Shown in pieces: positions 8,076 to 14,531 of a stretch of DNA of 14,531 nucleotides. The stretch comes from Bacteroidia bacterium (GTDB lineage Bacteria; Bacteroidota; Bacteroidia; Flavobacteriales; Flavobacteriaceae), in contig JAUIAA010000017.1 of the NCBI GenBank assembly GCA_030425715.1, positions 1 through 14,531 of the forward strand, given 5' to 3'. The notes below the pieces were generated by a model. The model saw only the letters and a list, made by a program, of their open reading frames with translations. It searched no databases and was not told where the DNA came from. How positions within the stretch are numbered: position 1 is the stretch's first letter; every line of letters begins with the position of its first letter. The position numbers were made by a program, and so were the translations under genes.

Positions 8076-8140
8076 GATATAGTTCAAGTTTTAATTAATT
8101 AAATTTTTAACGCGCCTAAAGTAATAAAATATAAGAGATA

Positions 8141-8170
8141 AAAAAAACCACCATTAATAATTAATGATGG
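8141..8170 (-). terminator. Rho-independent terminator of ppa
   Basis: On the minus strand CCATCATTAA, a 3-base loop and TTAATGGTGG (10-bp stem with one G-U pair) are followed by seven T. It lies 39 bases past the ppa stop and about 65 bases before the hppA start, so hppA needs its own promoter in 8076-8140 or depends on read-through. I found no convincing -7 box there (nearest are TATATTTT and TACTTTAG). Confidence 0.8.
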
Positions 8171-8209
8171 CTCTTTGGTGTCTTTAACTATTTGGAAAAT
8201 AATGCTTTT

Positions 8210-8737
8210 CTAAATCGTAAATGTTCTTTTCTTTTTGTGACTACTTTCGTCGTACCTCTTTACACATTGGTGGTAAATTTCAGCAGCTTCTTCTGCATTA
8301 CCCCATCCTCCTGTATCTACTTTTTTCTTTTCTAAATCTTTATATACTTGAAAAAAGTGTTCAATTTCTTTTAACCTATGCGGATTTAAATCACTAATAT
8401 CAAAGTTATTACTCCAAATTGGATCAGAAACAGGTACACAAATTATTTTTTCATCTGGCCCTTTTTCGTCGGTCATATGAAACACCCCAATTGGTCGAAC
8501 TTCCATTACTACCATCGGATAGGTTGGCTCGGTTCCCATCACTAACACATCTAGAGGATCTTGGTCTAATGCTAAGGTTTCTGGAATAAATCCGTAATCG
8601 CCTGGGTACATCATAGACGAAAACAGCATACGGTCGAAACGAATTTTATTTAAAGTAAAATCATATTCATATTTATTTCTACTTCCTTTTGGAATTTCTA
8701 TCAATACATCAAAAGTTAGGCTCTTCTTAGTGCTCAT
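8210..8737 (-). CDS. ppa: Soluble inorganic pyrophosphatase, family I
   Basis: This is a cytoplasmic Mg-dependent enzyme that splits PPi to two phosphates and so pulls biosynthetic reactions forward (tRNA charging, nucleotide sugar and nucleic acid synthesis). At 175 aa it has the bacterial hexameric-type length. By comparison with E. coli PPase all active-site residues are present: E14 (IEIPKGSR), K22, E24, R36, Y44, Y48, the signature DQDPLDVL with D58, D60 and D63, then D90, D95 and K97 in MTDEKGPDEK. The conserved FFQVYKDLEKKKV segment with Lys/Tyr is near residues 128-140. The C-terminus is short and basic (HKKKRTFTI). The ATG at 8737 gives a normal N-terminus. It is upstream of the ion-pumping pyrophosphatase hppA on the same strand and divergent from the alpha-hydroxy-acid oxidase gene. 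Confidence 0.96.
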   Translation of the reverse strand: MSTKKSLTFDVLIEIPKGSRNKYEYDFTLNKIRFDRMLFSSMMYPGDYGFIPETLALDQDPLDVLVMGTEPTYPMVVMEVRPIGVFHMTDEKGPDEKIICVPVSDPIWSNNFDISDLNPHRLKEIEHFFQVYKDLEKKKVDTGGWGNAEEAAEIYHQCVKRYDESSHKKKRTFTI

Positions 8738-8759
8738 CTTCTATTATTTAAATTTTGCG

Positions 8760-8767
8760 CAAAAATA
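8760..8767 (-). promoter_or_regulatory. Candidate -7 box of the ppa promoter
   Basis: TATTTTTG on the minus strand matches TAnnTTTG exactly and ends 22 bases before the ppa ATG. There is no clear TTG at 19-21 bases upstream. The 154-base divergent gap (8738-8891) must also hold the promoter of the plus-strand oxidase gene; there I see only a one-mismatch TTCATTTG near 8847. Confidence 0.4.
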
Positions 8768-8891
8768 CAACATTAACTTAGAATTCATAGTATCTAATTC
8801 ATTAATCCTGGTACAATTTTAAATTCTTAATTATTTATTTCTATTTTCATTTGTAAACACATTATTTTTATAAATTTATATTATTTACTAT

Positions 8892-10043
8892 ATGTCATTA
8901 AATTACAACCCAAAATACCCATCCATTGTCGATTTAAGAGAAAAAGCGAAACAAAGAATGCCTCCATTTGCTTTTGAATACTTAGATGGGGGATGTAATG
9001 AAGATGTCAATTTACACAGAAATAGGTCTGATTTACAAGAGGTTAAGCTAAAACCCAATTATTTAAAAAAGCATCAAGGTTCCTCTATAAAAACAAAGCT
9101 TTTCGGAATAGAATATGATGCCCCTTTTGGTATAGCTCCAGTTGGGCTACAAGGGTTGATGTGGCCAAATTCGCCAGAAATCCTTGCAAAAGCAGCTTTC
9201 AAACACAACATTCCCTTTATTTTAAGCACGGTAACTACTACGAATATTGAAAGAGCTAGTGAATTAACCGAAGGAAAAGCTTGGTTTCAATTGTACCATC
9301 CTGCTAAAGATGAGTTACGCGATGCATTAATTCAAAGAGCTGCAGCCGCGCAATGTCCTGTACTGGTAATCCTATGTGATGTTCCAACCTTTGGTTTTAG
9401 GCCAAGAGATATTAGAAATGGTTTAGCCATGCCTCCTAAAATGAGCATCAAAAACATATTACAAATAATGGGCAAACCAACATGGGCAATGCAAACTTTA
9501 AAATATGGCCAGCCAAATTTTGAGAATTTAAAGCCTTATATGCCTAAAAATTTAGACCTTAAACAATTGGGTAAATTTATGGATGAAACCTTCTCGGGAA
9601 GATTAAACGAAGAAAAAATCAAACCCATTCGCGATATGTGGAAAGGGAAATTGGTATTAAAAGGAGTTGCCTCAGAAGCAGATACCGAAGAAGCGATTCG
9701 CTTAGGCTTGGATGGAATTATCGTATCCAACCATGGTGGAAGACAATTAGATGCTGGAGAATCTACCATAAAACCTTTAAAAACCATTGCAGAAAAATAT
9801 GGTAACCAAATTGAAGTGATGATGGATAGCGGGTTACGTTCCGGACCTGATGTTGCAAGAGCTATAGCAACTGGAGCAAAATTTACTTTTATGGGGCGGT
9901 CATTTATGTATGGCGCAGGTGCTTTGGGAAATAAAGGTGGGGACCACACCATTGCTTTGTTAAAAGTGCAATTACAACAAATTATGGAACAATTAAATTG
10001 TGAAAATGTGGAAGATTTACCTAATTTTTTGATTAAATCTTAA
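8892..10043 (+). CDS. FMN-dependent alpha-hydroxy-acid oxidase/dehydrogenase
   Basis: A TIM-barrel flavoenzyme of the glycolate oxidase / L-lactate dehydrogenase (LldD) / mandelate dehydrogenase family, which oxidises an L-2-hydroxy acid to the 2-oxo acid. At 383 aa it has normal length. The catalytic set known from spinach glycolate oxidase is complete: Y30 (FEYLDGG), Y135 (WFQLYHP), R170 (FGFRPRDIRNG), K257 (LVLKGV, FMN contact), and H281 and R284 in the signature SNHGGRQLD. The phosphate-binding part DSGLRSGPDVARA and GRSFMYG follow. There is no signal peptide or cytochrome b2 domain, so it acts in the cytosol or at the inner face of the membrane. Substrate and electron acceptor (O2, quinone) cannot be told from the sequence, so I give no symbol. 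It is followed after 90 bases by another FMN protein on the same strand. Confidence 0.92.
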   Translation: MSLNYNPKYPSIVDLREKAKQRMPPFAFEYLDGGCNEDVNLHRNRSDLQEVKLKPNYLKKHQGSSIKTKLFGIEYDAPFGIAPVGLQGLMWPNSPEILAKAAFKHNIPFILSTVTTTNIERASELTEGKAWFQLYHPAKDELRDALIQRAAAAQCPVLVILCDVPTFGFRPRDIRNGLAMPPKMSIKNILQIMGKPTWAMQTLKYGQPNFENLKPYMPKNLDLKQLGKFMDETFSGRLNEEKIKPIRDMWKGKLVLKGVASEADTEEAIRLGLDGIIVSNHGGRQLDAGESTIKPLKTIAEKYGNQIEVMMDSGLRSGPDVARAIATGAKFTFMGRSFMYGAGALGNKGGDHTIALLKVQLQQIMEQLNCENVEDLPNFLIKS

Positions 10044-10084
10044 AGGAAAATTCGCCATTAAAAATTACAAAATATATTATCAAT

Positions 10085-10099
10085 TTCCTTATTAAGGAA
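10085..10099 (+). repeat. Perfect inverted repeat, possible operator before the GltS-like gene
   Basis: TTCCTTA-T-TAAGGAA is a perfect 7+1+7 palindrome centred 42 bases before the ATG at 10134. No T-run follows, so it is a poor terminator for the upstream gene. It lies just ahead of TATATTTA (10106-10113), a one-mismatch -7 box, which is where a regulator-binding site could block a promoter. The regulator is unknown. Confidence 0.35.
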
Positions 10100-10133
10100 T
10101 TTACTTATATTTAAACTTTTAATAAAATACAGT

Positions 10134-11723
10134 ATGGAAGTTCGCGAAAAGTTTATTTTAATTTCGACCATTGTGGTTTTATTCCTTGCTGGAATATCCG
10201 TTTTTTGGCCATCCATATTATGGGTTTTCTTGTTAGTAGCGCCGCTTATTCTTTTGGGTGTTTTCGATATTCTTCAAAAAAAACACACCATACGTAGAAA
10301 CTTTCCTTTAATAGGGCGGTTTAGGTATATACTAGAATCTATACGTCCAGAGATTATGCAGTATTTTGTGGAAACGGATACCGAAGGAAGGCCTTTAAAC
10401 CGCATATTGAGGTCTTTGGTTTATCAAAGAGCAAAAGGGGAAAATGATACAGAACCTTTTGGAACGCAAATGGACATTTACCATTCGGGTTACGAATGGT
10501 TAGAACATTCAATGTATGCCAAAAACAATCCTAAAGAAATTGGTAAATTCCCCCGTTTGTTAATTGGGGGTAAAGATTGTAAACAACCGTACTCTTCAAG
10601 TTTATTAAATATTTCTGCAATGAGCTTTGGTTCTTTAAGTAAGAATGCTGTTTTGGCATTGAATAAAGGTGCTAAAATGGGGGATTTTGCCCATAATACA
10701 GGAGAAGGTGGCATTAGTGATTACCATTTAGAACATGGAGGTGATCTTATTTGGCAAATTGGAACAGCCTATTTTGGCTGCCGAAATGATGATGGTACTT
10801 TTAATGAAAAAACCTTTAGAGAGAACGCCTTAAGGCCTCAAGTAAAAATGATTGAGATAAAATTATCACAAGGTGCTAAACCAGGTCATGGAGGAATTCT
10901 ACCCGCTGTAAAAAACACGGAAGAAATAGCTAAAATAAGACATATAAAACCAGGTATTGCGGTACACTCTCCTCCATCACATTCTGCTTTTTCCGACCCG
11001 ATTCAGTTTATGTATTTTATTAAAAAACTTCGCGACTTATCGGATGGTAAGCCTATTGGGTTTAAACTGTGTCTTGGCCGAAAACAAGAGTTTATGGATT
11101 TTTGCGAGGCAATGATTGCTACAGGTATTCAGCCTGATTTTATAACTGTTGATGGTGGTGAAGGAGGTACAGGTGCTGCTCCTGTTGAATTTTCAAATTC
11201 AATGGGAATGCCACTACGCGAAGGGCTCATTTTTGTTCATGATACTTTAGTAGGTTTTAACTTAAAAAAAGATATTAAAGTAATTGTTGCTGGTAAAATT
11301 ATTACAGGTTTTCATATGGCAAGAGCTATTGCTTTAGGTGCCGATGGTTGTAATAGTGCTCGTGCCATGATGCTATCTATTGGCTGTATTCAAGCCTTAA
11401 AATGTAATACCAACACTTGCCCTGTTGGTGTTGCTACGCAAAATGCATCTTTAGTAAAAGGTTTGGTGGTAGAAGATAAAGCTCCAAGAGCTTATCGATA
11501 CCATGAAGCTACCATACATAGTTTTTTAGAACTGGTTGCGGCGGCAGGCCTTAATGACCCTAGTGAATTAACACGAAATCATATTAGTAAAAGAATAGGC
11601 CTATACAATGTGCAAACATATGATGAAATCTACCCTTATATGGAACCTGGATCATTATTAAATATTGACACAATTCCTGAAAGTTATAAGAAATTTTTCC
11701 ATTTAACCAGAATAATGAAATAA
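10134..11723 (+). CDS. Membrane-anchored glutamate-synthase FMN/3Fe-4S domain protein (stand-alone GltS domain)
   Basis: This 529-aa protein consists of the central FMN-binding barrel of glutamate synthase on its own, behind two N-terminal membrane helices (about 7-24 and 28-45). FMN-domain motifs are SAMSFGSLS (161-169), HNTGEGGIS (187-195), KPGHGGILP (249-257) and DGGEGGTGA (340-348). A C-X5-C-X4-C motif at C418, C424 and C429 should bind the 3Fe-4S cluster. The glutaminase domain at the front and the GXGXG domain at the back of full-length GltB are absent, and no gltD (NADPH subunit) is nearby. It may therefore use another amino-group donor and electron partner, or carry out a different FMN reaction; the related MgsC subunit of N-methylglutamate synthase shows that the domain is re-used. 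Conserved catalytic segments argue that it is functional. It shares strand and cofactor with the upstream oxidase, but a link in function is only a guess. Confidence 0.9.
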   Translation: MEVREKFILISTIVVLFLAGISVFWPSILWVFLLVAPLILLGVFDILQKKHTIRRNFPLIGRFRYILESIRPEIMQYFVETDTEGRPLNRILRSLVYQRAKGENDTEPFGTQMDIYHSGYEWLEHSMYAKNNPKEIGKFPRLLIGGKDCKQPYSSSLLNISAMSFGSLSKNAVLALNKGAKMGDFAHNTGEGGISDYHLEHGGDLIWQIGTAYFGCRNDDGTFNEKTFRENALRPQVKMIEIKLSQGAKPGHGGILPAVKNTEEIAKIRHIKPGIAVHSPPSHSAFSDPIQFMYFIKKLRDLSDGKPIGFKLCLGRKQEFMDFCEAMIATGIQPDFITVDGGEGGTGAAPVEFSNSMGMPLREGLIFVHDTLVGFNLKKDIKVIVAGKIITGFHMARAIALGADGCNSARAMMLSIGCIQALKCNTNTCPVGVATQNASLVKGLVVEDKAPRAYRYHEATIHSFLELVAAAGLNDPSELTRNHISKRIGLYNVQTYDEIYPYMEPGSLLNIDTIPESYKKFFHLTRIMK

Positions 11724-11725
11724 AT

Positions 11726-11742
11726 AATATAAGCCTTATATT
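11726..11742 (+). repeat. Inverted repeat after the GltS-like gene, weak terminator candidate
   Basis: AATATAAG-C-CTTATATT is a perfect 8+1+8 palindrome starting 3 bases past the stop. It is AT-rich and not followed directly by a T-run (TTTTT comes about 10 bases later), and a 1-base loop must open in RNA, so termination is uncertain. The rest of the 145-base convergent gap shows nothing I recognise. Confidence 0.3.
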
Positions 11743-11868
11743 GGTTGTAATACTTTTTCAATCACAATGAAATCCGTATTTCGCAATTAATACCTGTACT
11801 TCTTTTTATTGGGAATCAGTCGATGTTCACTATCAATTTGACTTGACCAAAATCTAGAGTATTATATT

Positions 11869-12987
11869 TTATTCCTTCAAAAACTCGTTTAAAAATACAT
11901 TTGCAAACTTTGAATTCAAAACATTTCCTTTGCCTAAATCAAAAGGTTCACTTAAATTTTGACCGTTGGCTAAAATTACTAACGTCAAATTCTTTTCAAG
12001 AACTTTGAGGTAAAGTCCTGAATAGGCGTTTGGTTGTAACCCGTAGTGCCAAACCAAGGTATATCCGTTATATTTTTGAACAAACCAGCCATAACCGTAT
12101 GGAGAAAGACTTTGGTCTTCCAACTCAAATTGTTTAAATACAATTTCTTTACTTTCTTTTGAGATCAACTCGTTATTGTCAAATGCATTATCAAACAGTA
12201 ATAAATCAGAAACAGAGAAAACCAGACCAGCTCCTGCATTTAATTCGAGTCTGGGAAATTTAACTCTTGCAAAATTCCCGTTGTTATCAATCTTATAGGG
12301 CAAGGCAATTTCATCCAAAATATTTTTTTTTGATTTATCTAATTGTGAGGAAGCGGAATGTTTTAAGTTCAGTTTTTTTATGACCAAGCTGTCTACCCAT
12401 TTATCAAATTTTAGTCTTGTTGTGGTCTCCACAACATCAGATAGCATACCATATAGAAACCCATTGTACTTATATCTGGTTCCAGGGATATATTCGGCGG
12501 TATGAGAGAGGTGGTGCTTTAATAAGATGTCGTCGCGTTCAGGTTGATAATTATCTAAAAGAAACGAATACTCCGGCATCTCCTCTTTGAGATATTTATG
12601 TATTCTTGTACAACTCTCCAAATAATTGGGATAATACGCTTTAATTTTCCAATTAAAATCAATTTTATCTTTTTCTATAAGGTGCATAAAAATCGTTGAA
12701 AAAATCGGTTTGGTCAATGAAGCAATTCGTAAAGGTGTATTTCCTGTCATTAGAATTCCTTGCTCAATGTTAGCCATTCCAAAACCTCTAATTAAATAAA
12801 TTGAATCATTTATGGAAATTCCTAAACTAATTCCTGGTATTTTATAAACTATTCGCAAAGAGTCTATTTGCTGTTCAAAAAAGGAACTAGGTGGTTGCTC
12901 AAATTGTGATGTTCCTCTTTTATTATTCTTATTTGAATTGCACGAAACAAATAATATTATACATATAAGAAAGAATAATTTATTCAC
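11869..12987 (-). CDS. Serine hydrolase lipoprotein, beta-lactamase/esterase (class C-like) family
   Basis: A secreted protein of 372 aa with the class C beta-lactamase / D-Ala-D-Ala carboxypeptidase / esterase fold. The frame opens at a GTG at 13062, but I prefer the GTG at 12987. It begins a clean lipoprotein signal (NKLFFLICIILFVSC, lipidated Cys16), whereas the longer form puts 25 odd residues in front. No ATG is available. The nucleophile motif SLTK is at S90-K93 (ASLTKPI), then HLSHTAE, PGTRYKYNGF around 168-177, and HYG at 314-316 (WHYGLQPNAYSG) in the place of KTG. The second motif Y-x-N reads Y174-N-G, so the usual Asn is displaced. HxG in place of KTG is common in esterases and peptidases of this family, so real beta-lactam hydrolysis is unlikely. 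The residues after Cys16 are not acidic, so the protein probably faces the periplasm. Substrate unknown. Confidence 0.8.
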   Translation of the reverse strand: MNKLFFLICIILFVSCNSNKNNKRGTSQFEQPPSSFFEQQIDSLRIVYKIPGISLGISINDSIYLIRGFGMANIEQGILMTGNTPLRIASLTKPIFSTIFMHLIEKDKIDFNWKIKAYYPNYLESCTRIHKYLKEEMPEYSFLLDNYQPERDDILLKHHLSHTAEYIPGTRYKYNGFLYGMLSDVVETTTRLKFDKWVDSLVIKKLNLKHSASSQLDKSKKNILDEIALPYKIDNNGNFARVKFPRLELNAGAGLVFSVSDLLLFDNAFDNNELISKESKEIVFKQFELEDQSLSPYGYGWFVQKYNGYTLVWHYGLQPNAYSGLYLKVLEKNLTLVILANGQNLSEPFDLGKGNVLNSKFANVFLNEFLKE

Positions 12988-13172
12988 AATTTGTTTTTTT
13001 ATTGTAGGCAACCAATATTTATTTTTCAATTGACATCTAAATAATAATATCACCCTATTCACTATTAGAATCTATCGTAAACAAAAACTATTATAGATTA
13101 CAACTTTTAGCTTTGAAAAATTACCAATTACTAAGTAGAGTATATTATCATTTCCACCAATATACCACAAAA

Positions 13173-14009
13173 TTACTTGAGGTTTGATTTTATATGTACA
13201 TCCATCTGAGGGAATGGAATAGTGATATTGTTTTCTATAAATTTTTGGTTAATTACTCTACGAATATCACTTCTCATTCTATCTGAGCCAAAAATTGTAC
13301 TACTATAAAAAAGGACTTGAAAATCTAATGAGGAGTCTCCAAAGTTCACTAATCTTGCTTCAATTAATCTTTTATCACTAACTTCTGGGTGTTCTCTAGC
13401 ACTTTCTTCAAGAATTTTAATAACACGTTCTACATCACTGCCATACGTAACTCCTACATTAATTTTAAAGCGGTTTTGTTCGGTTTGATGGCTCCAATTG
13501 ATAACTTTATTGGTGGTAATTAATGAATTGGGTATAATTATGGATACATCATCCGTATTCAATCCTTTTGAAGTACGTAAACCAATCTCCTGTATTTTCA
13601 AGATATCTCCATCAATTTCTAAAACATCAGCAACTCTAATAGATCTTTCAGAAAGCAAAATAATACCAGAAACAATATCGTTGAACGTTTGTTGTAAACC
13701 CAACCCTATTCCAACAAGCAACGCAGCAGAACCAGCAATTAATAAAGATATTTTAACTCCTAATATTTCTAAACAAAAGGCAATAGCAATTACCCAAACT
13801 ATGTATTTTATGATTTGATATAGAGAATAAGTGTTTCCTTCATGGAATTGGTTTAAATTTTTTTTTCGAAATAAAGATTTCCTTATTAACCATAAAATCA
13901 CTTTGGTTATGACTATAATAATTGCCATTAAAAACAAAGTGCTTACTTTTAAAGTATACTTACCTACAGTTAAAAGTTCAAACTCTAAAAATTTGTTTAA
14001 TAGTTCCAT
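13173..14009 (-). CDS. Small-conductance mechanosensitive channel, MscS family
   Basis: An inner-membrane channel that opens under membrane tension to release solutes on osmotic downshock; relatives assemble as heptamers. The protein has 278 aa, close to E. coli MscS (286). Helices lie at about 22-42, 63-83 and 87-118. The third is the pore helix, with the Gly/Ala-rich pattern GSAALLVGIGLGLQQTFNDIVSG. The beta domain follows with RVADVLEIDG and the typical IIIPNSLI..NKVINWS (about 157-173), then the alpha/beta cage domain and the family-typical end IPFPQMDVHIK. The ATG at 14009 leaves a short periplasmic N-terminus. A -33/-7 promoter candidate lies upstream, so it is probably a single gene separate from the cupredoxin-like gene. 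A 185-base gap to the lipoprotein gene has no terminator I can identify. Confidence 0.93.
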   Translation of the reverse strand: MELLNKFLEFELLTVGKYTLKVSTLFLMAIIIVITKVILWLIRKSLFRKKNLNQFHEGNTYSLYQIIKYIVWVIAIAFCLEILGVKISLLIAGSAALLVGIGLGLQQTFNDIVSGIILLSERSIRVADVLEIDGDILKIQEIGLRTSKGLNTDDVSIIIPNSLITTNKVINWSHQTEQNRFKINVGVTYGSDVERVIKILEESAREHPEVSDKRLIEARLVNFGDSSLDFQVLFYSSTIFGSDRMRSDIRRVINQKFIENNITIPFPQMDVHIKSNLK

Positions 14010-14045
14010 ATAGTTGGAATTTATTTATTGTTTTATTGTGGAATA

Positions 14046-14077
14046 CAAATAAAGACTTAAAATTGTTACTATGCCAA
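14046..14077 (-). promoter_or_regulatory. Candidate promoter of the MscS-type gene
   Basis: On the minus strand TTG (14077-14075) is followed after 21 bases by TTTATTTG (14053-14046), one mismatch from TAnnTTTG. The spacing equals that of the better promoter at 5597-5629, and the -7 box ends 36 bases before the ATG. Confidence 0.38.
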
Positions 14078-14100
14078 TCAAGTTTAATAGATTTTGATTG
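14075..14100. repeat. Inverted repeat overlapping the -33 region of the MscS-type gene
   Basis: CAATCAA (14075-14081) and TTGATTG (14094-14100) form a 7-bp inverted repeat with a 12-base spacer. One arm covers the -33 TTG of the promoter candidate. It could be an operator. A T-rich run follows only on the plus strand, so it does not look like a terminator for the minus-strand cupredoxin-like gene that ends at 14115. Confidence 0.25.
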
Positions 14101-14114
14101 TTTTAGTTTTCTAA

Positions 14115-14531
14115 TTATTCCACCGTAAAAGTTTTGATAGCACCATCGAACAAATGAAATTTTCCTTCGGCATTAGCCATACAAAATAGAATATAATCCC
14201 CTGCCTCTAAATTCAAATTGAGCCTTGCCGCTAAACCTGGTCCTATAGCCGATGTAGCGATGATTCCTTGTGCCGGCGGTGGGCCATTGGGGCTCATAAA
14301 CCACTGTGTAAAATCGGCGGCAGTAGCACCTTGATTCAATTTAGAGATGGCTGCAAGGTGGTATTTTGAACCTATATTTTTAATTTCAACCGCTTGTTCG
14401 CCTGATTCCATCTTTTTATCAATTTCAAAATTTTCGTCTGTCATAGCAATCACCACATCGGGTTTTTCGAGTTTCATGTTTTCGTCTATTTCGCCAGAGA
14501 CCGTTACCGCTTGATGTTCAAAGCCTGCAAA
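14115..14531 (-). CDS. Cupredoxin-like protein, C-terminal fragment (5' end outside window)
   Basis: The frame is open to the right edge, so at least 138 residues of a longer protein are visible; the ATG at 14477 is internal. The end, with EAGDYILFCMANAEGKFHLFDGAIKTFTVE-type spacing, resembles small plastocyanin/azurin-like domains whose last strands read G-x-Y-x-x-x-C-x(8)-H followed by a Val-rich strand. A Cys (C112 counted from the ATG at 14477 would be about position 99) and a His nine residues on could be two copper ligands. The Met expected a few residues later is absent (LFDG), so metal binding is doubtful. The segment IKNIGSKYHLAAI before it fits the first strands of such a domain, with another His. 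It is probably an exported protein, but the signal peptide would lie outside the window. Function unknown. Confidence 0.6.
   Translation of the reverse strand, partial: FAGFEHQAVTVSGEIDENMKLEKPDVVIAMTDENFEIDKKMESGEQAVEIKNIGSKYHLAAISKLNQGATAADFTQWFMSPNGPPPAQGIIATSAIGPGLAARLNLNLEAGDYILFCMANAEGKFHLFDGAIKTFTVE

Noticed and set aside
8088..8107. Palindromic TTAATTAATTAA stretch before hppA
   Set aside because: Simple AT-rich self-complementarity that is expected by chance in this base composition; no promoter spacing fits.
9536..9952. Open 138-codon minus-strand frame opposite the alpha-hydroxy-acid oxidase
   Set aside because: It covers the catalytic signature of a well-supported gene on the other strand and resembles no family.
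11869..13062. Beta-lactam resistance gene
   Set aside because: The KTG motif is replaced by HYG and Y-x-N is altered; such proteins are usually esterases or peptidases.
13498..14128. Three plus-strand frames opposite the MscS-type gene and its upstream region
   Set aside because: They overlap each other and the conserved channel gene, and their sequences look like antisense translations.
1..14531. Defence system, prophage, transposon or CRISPR array
   Set aside because: No nuclease, helicase, toxin, integrase or transposase gene, no direct-repeat array, and no obvious composition break; the genes are ordinary chromosomal ones.

Overview
The window is AT-rich, compactly coded DNA from a member of the Bacteroidota, most likely a marine Flavobacteriaceae. 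The signs are start codons without Shine-Dalgarno sequences, several -7 boxes of the Bacteroidota type (TAnnTTTG), a PorT-like outer-membrane barrel protein, a membrane pyrophosphatase paired with a family I soluble pyrophosphatase, and flavobacterial-looking orthologues of asnS and rpoN. It holds thirteen protein-coding genes, two of them cut by the window edges. I see no rRNA, tRNA, CRISPR array, insertion sequence or integrase. No gene-free stretch exceeds 300 bases.

Left block, plus strand (1-4927): the C-terminal end of an RND/MMPL-type exporter is followed after 5 bases by rmlA (glucose-1-phosphate thymidylyltransferase). Next come asnS (asparaginyl-tRNA synthetase), rpoN (sigma-54) and a small multi-pass membrane protein whose ATG overlaps the rpoN stop by one base. 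That membrane protein keeps a partial PAP2-phosphatase motif pattern.

Middle block, minus strand (4922-8737): a PorT-like outer-membrane barrel protein meets the membrane gene tail to tail with a 6-base overlap. It has a well-formed promoter of its own. Upstream lie hppA (K+-dependent type, ion-pumping membrane pyrophosphatase with an unusual hydrophilic C-terminal tail) and ppa (soluble pyrophosphatase). Each of these two ends in a rho-independent terminator hairpin. Together they form a pyrophosphate module: one enzyme recovers PPi energy as an ion gradient and the other dissipates it as heat.

Right block: two plus-strand FMN enzymes (8892-11723), an alpha-hydroxy-acid oxidase/dehydrogenase and a membrane-anchored, stand-alone glutamate-synthase FMN/3Fe-4S domain protein. 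After them, on the minus strand, come a serine-hydrolase lipoprotein (beta-lactamase/esterase fold), a small MscS-type mechanosensitive channel and the C-terminal part of a cupredoxin-like protein cut by the right edge.

Most of the window is core housekeeping sequence. I found no defence island or clearly new multi-gene system. The most interesting points are the HppA tail, the stand-alone membrane-bound GltS-like protein with a perfect palindrome in front of it, the degenerate PAP2-like protein coupled to rpoN, and the altered active-site motif of the serine hydrolase.
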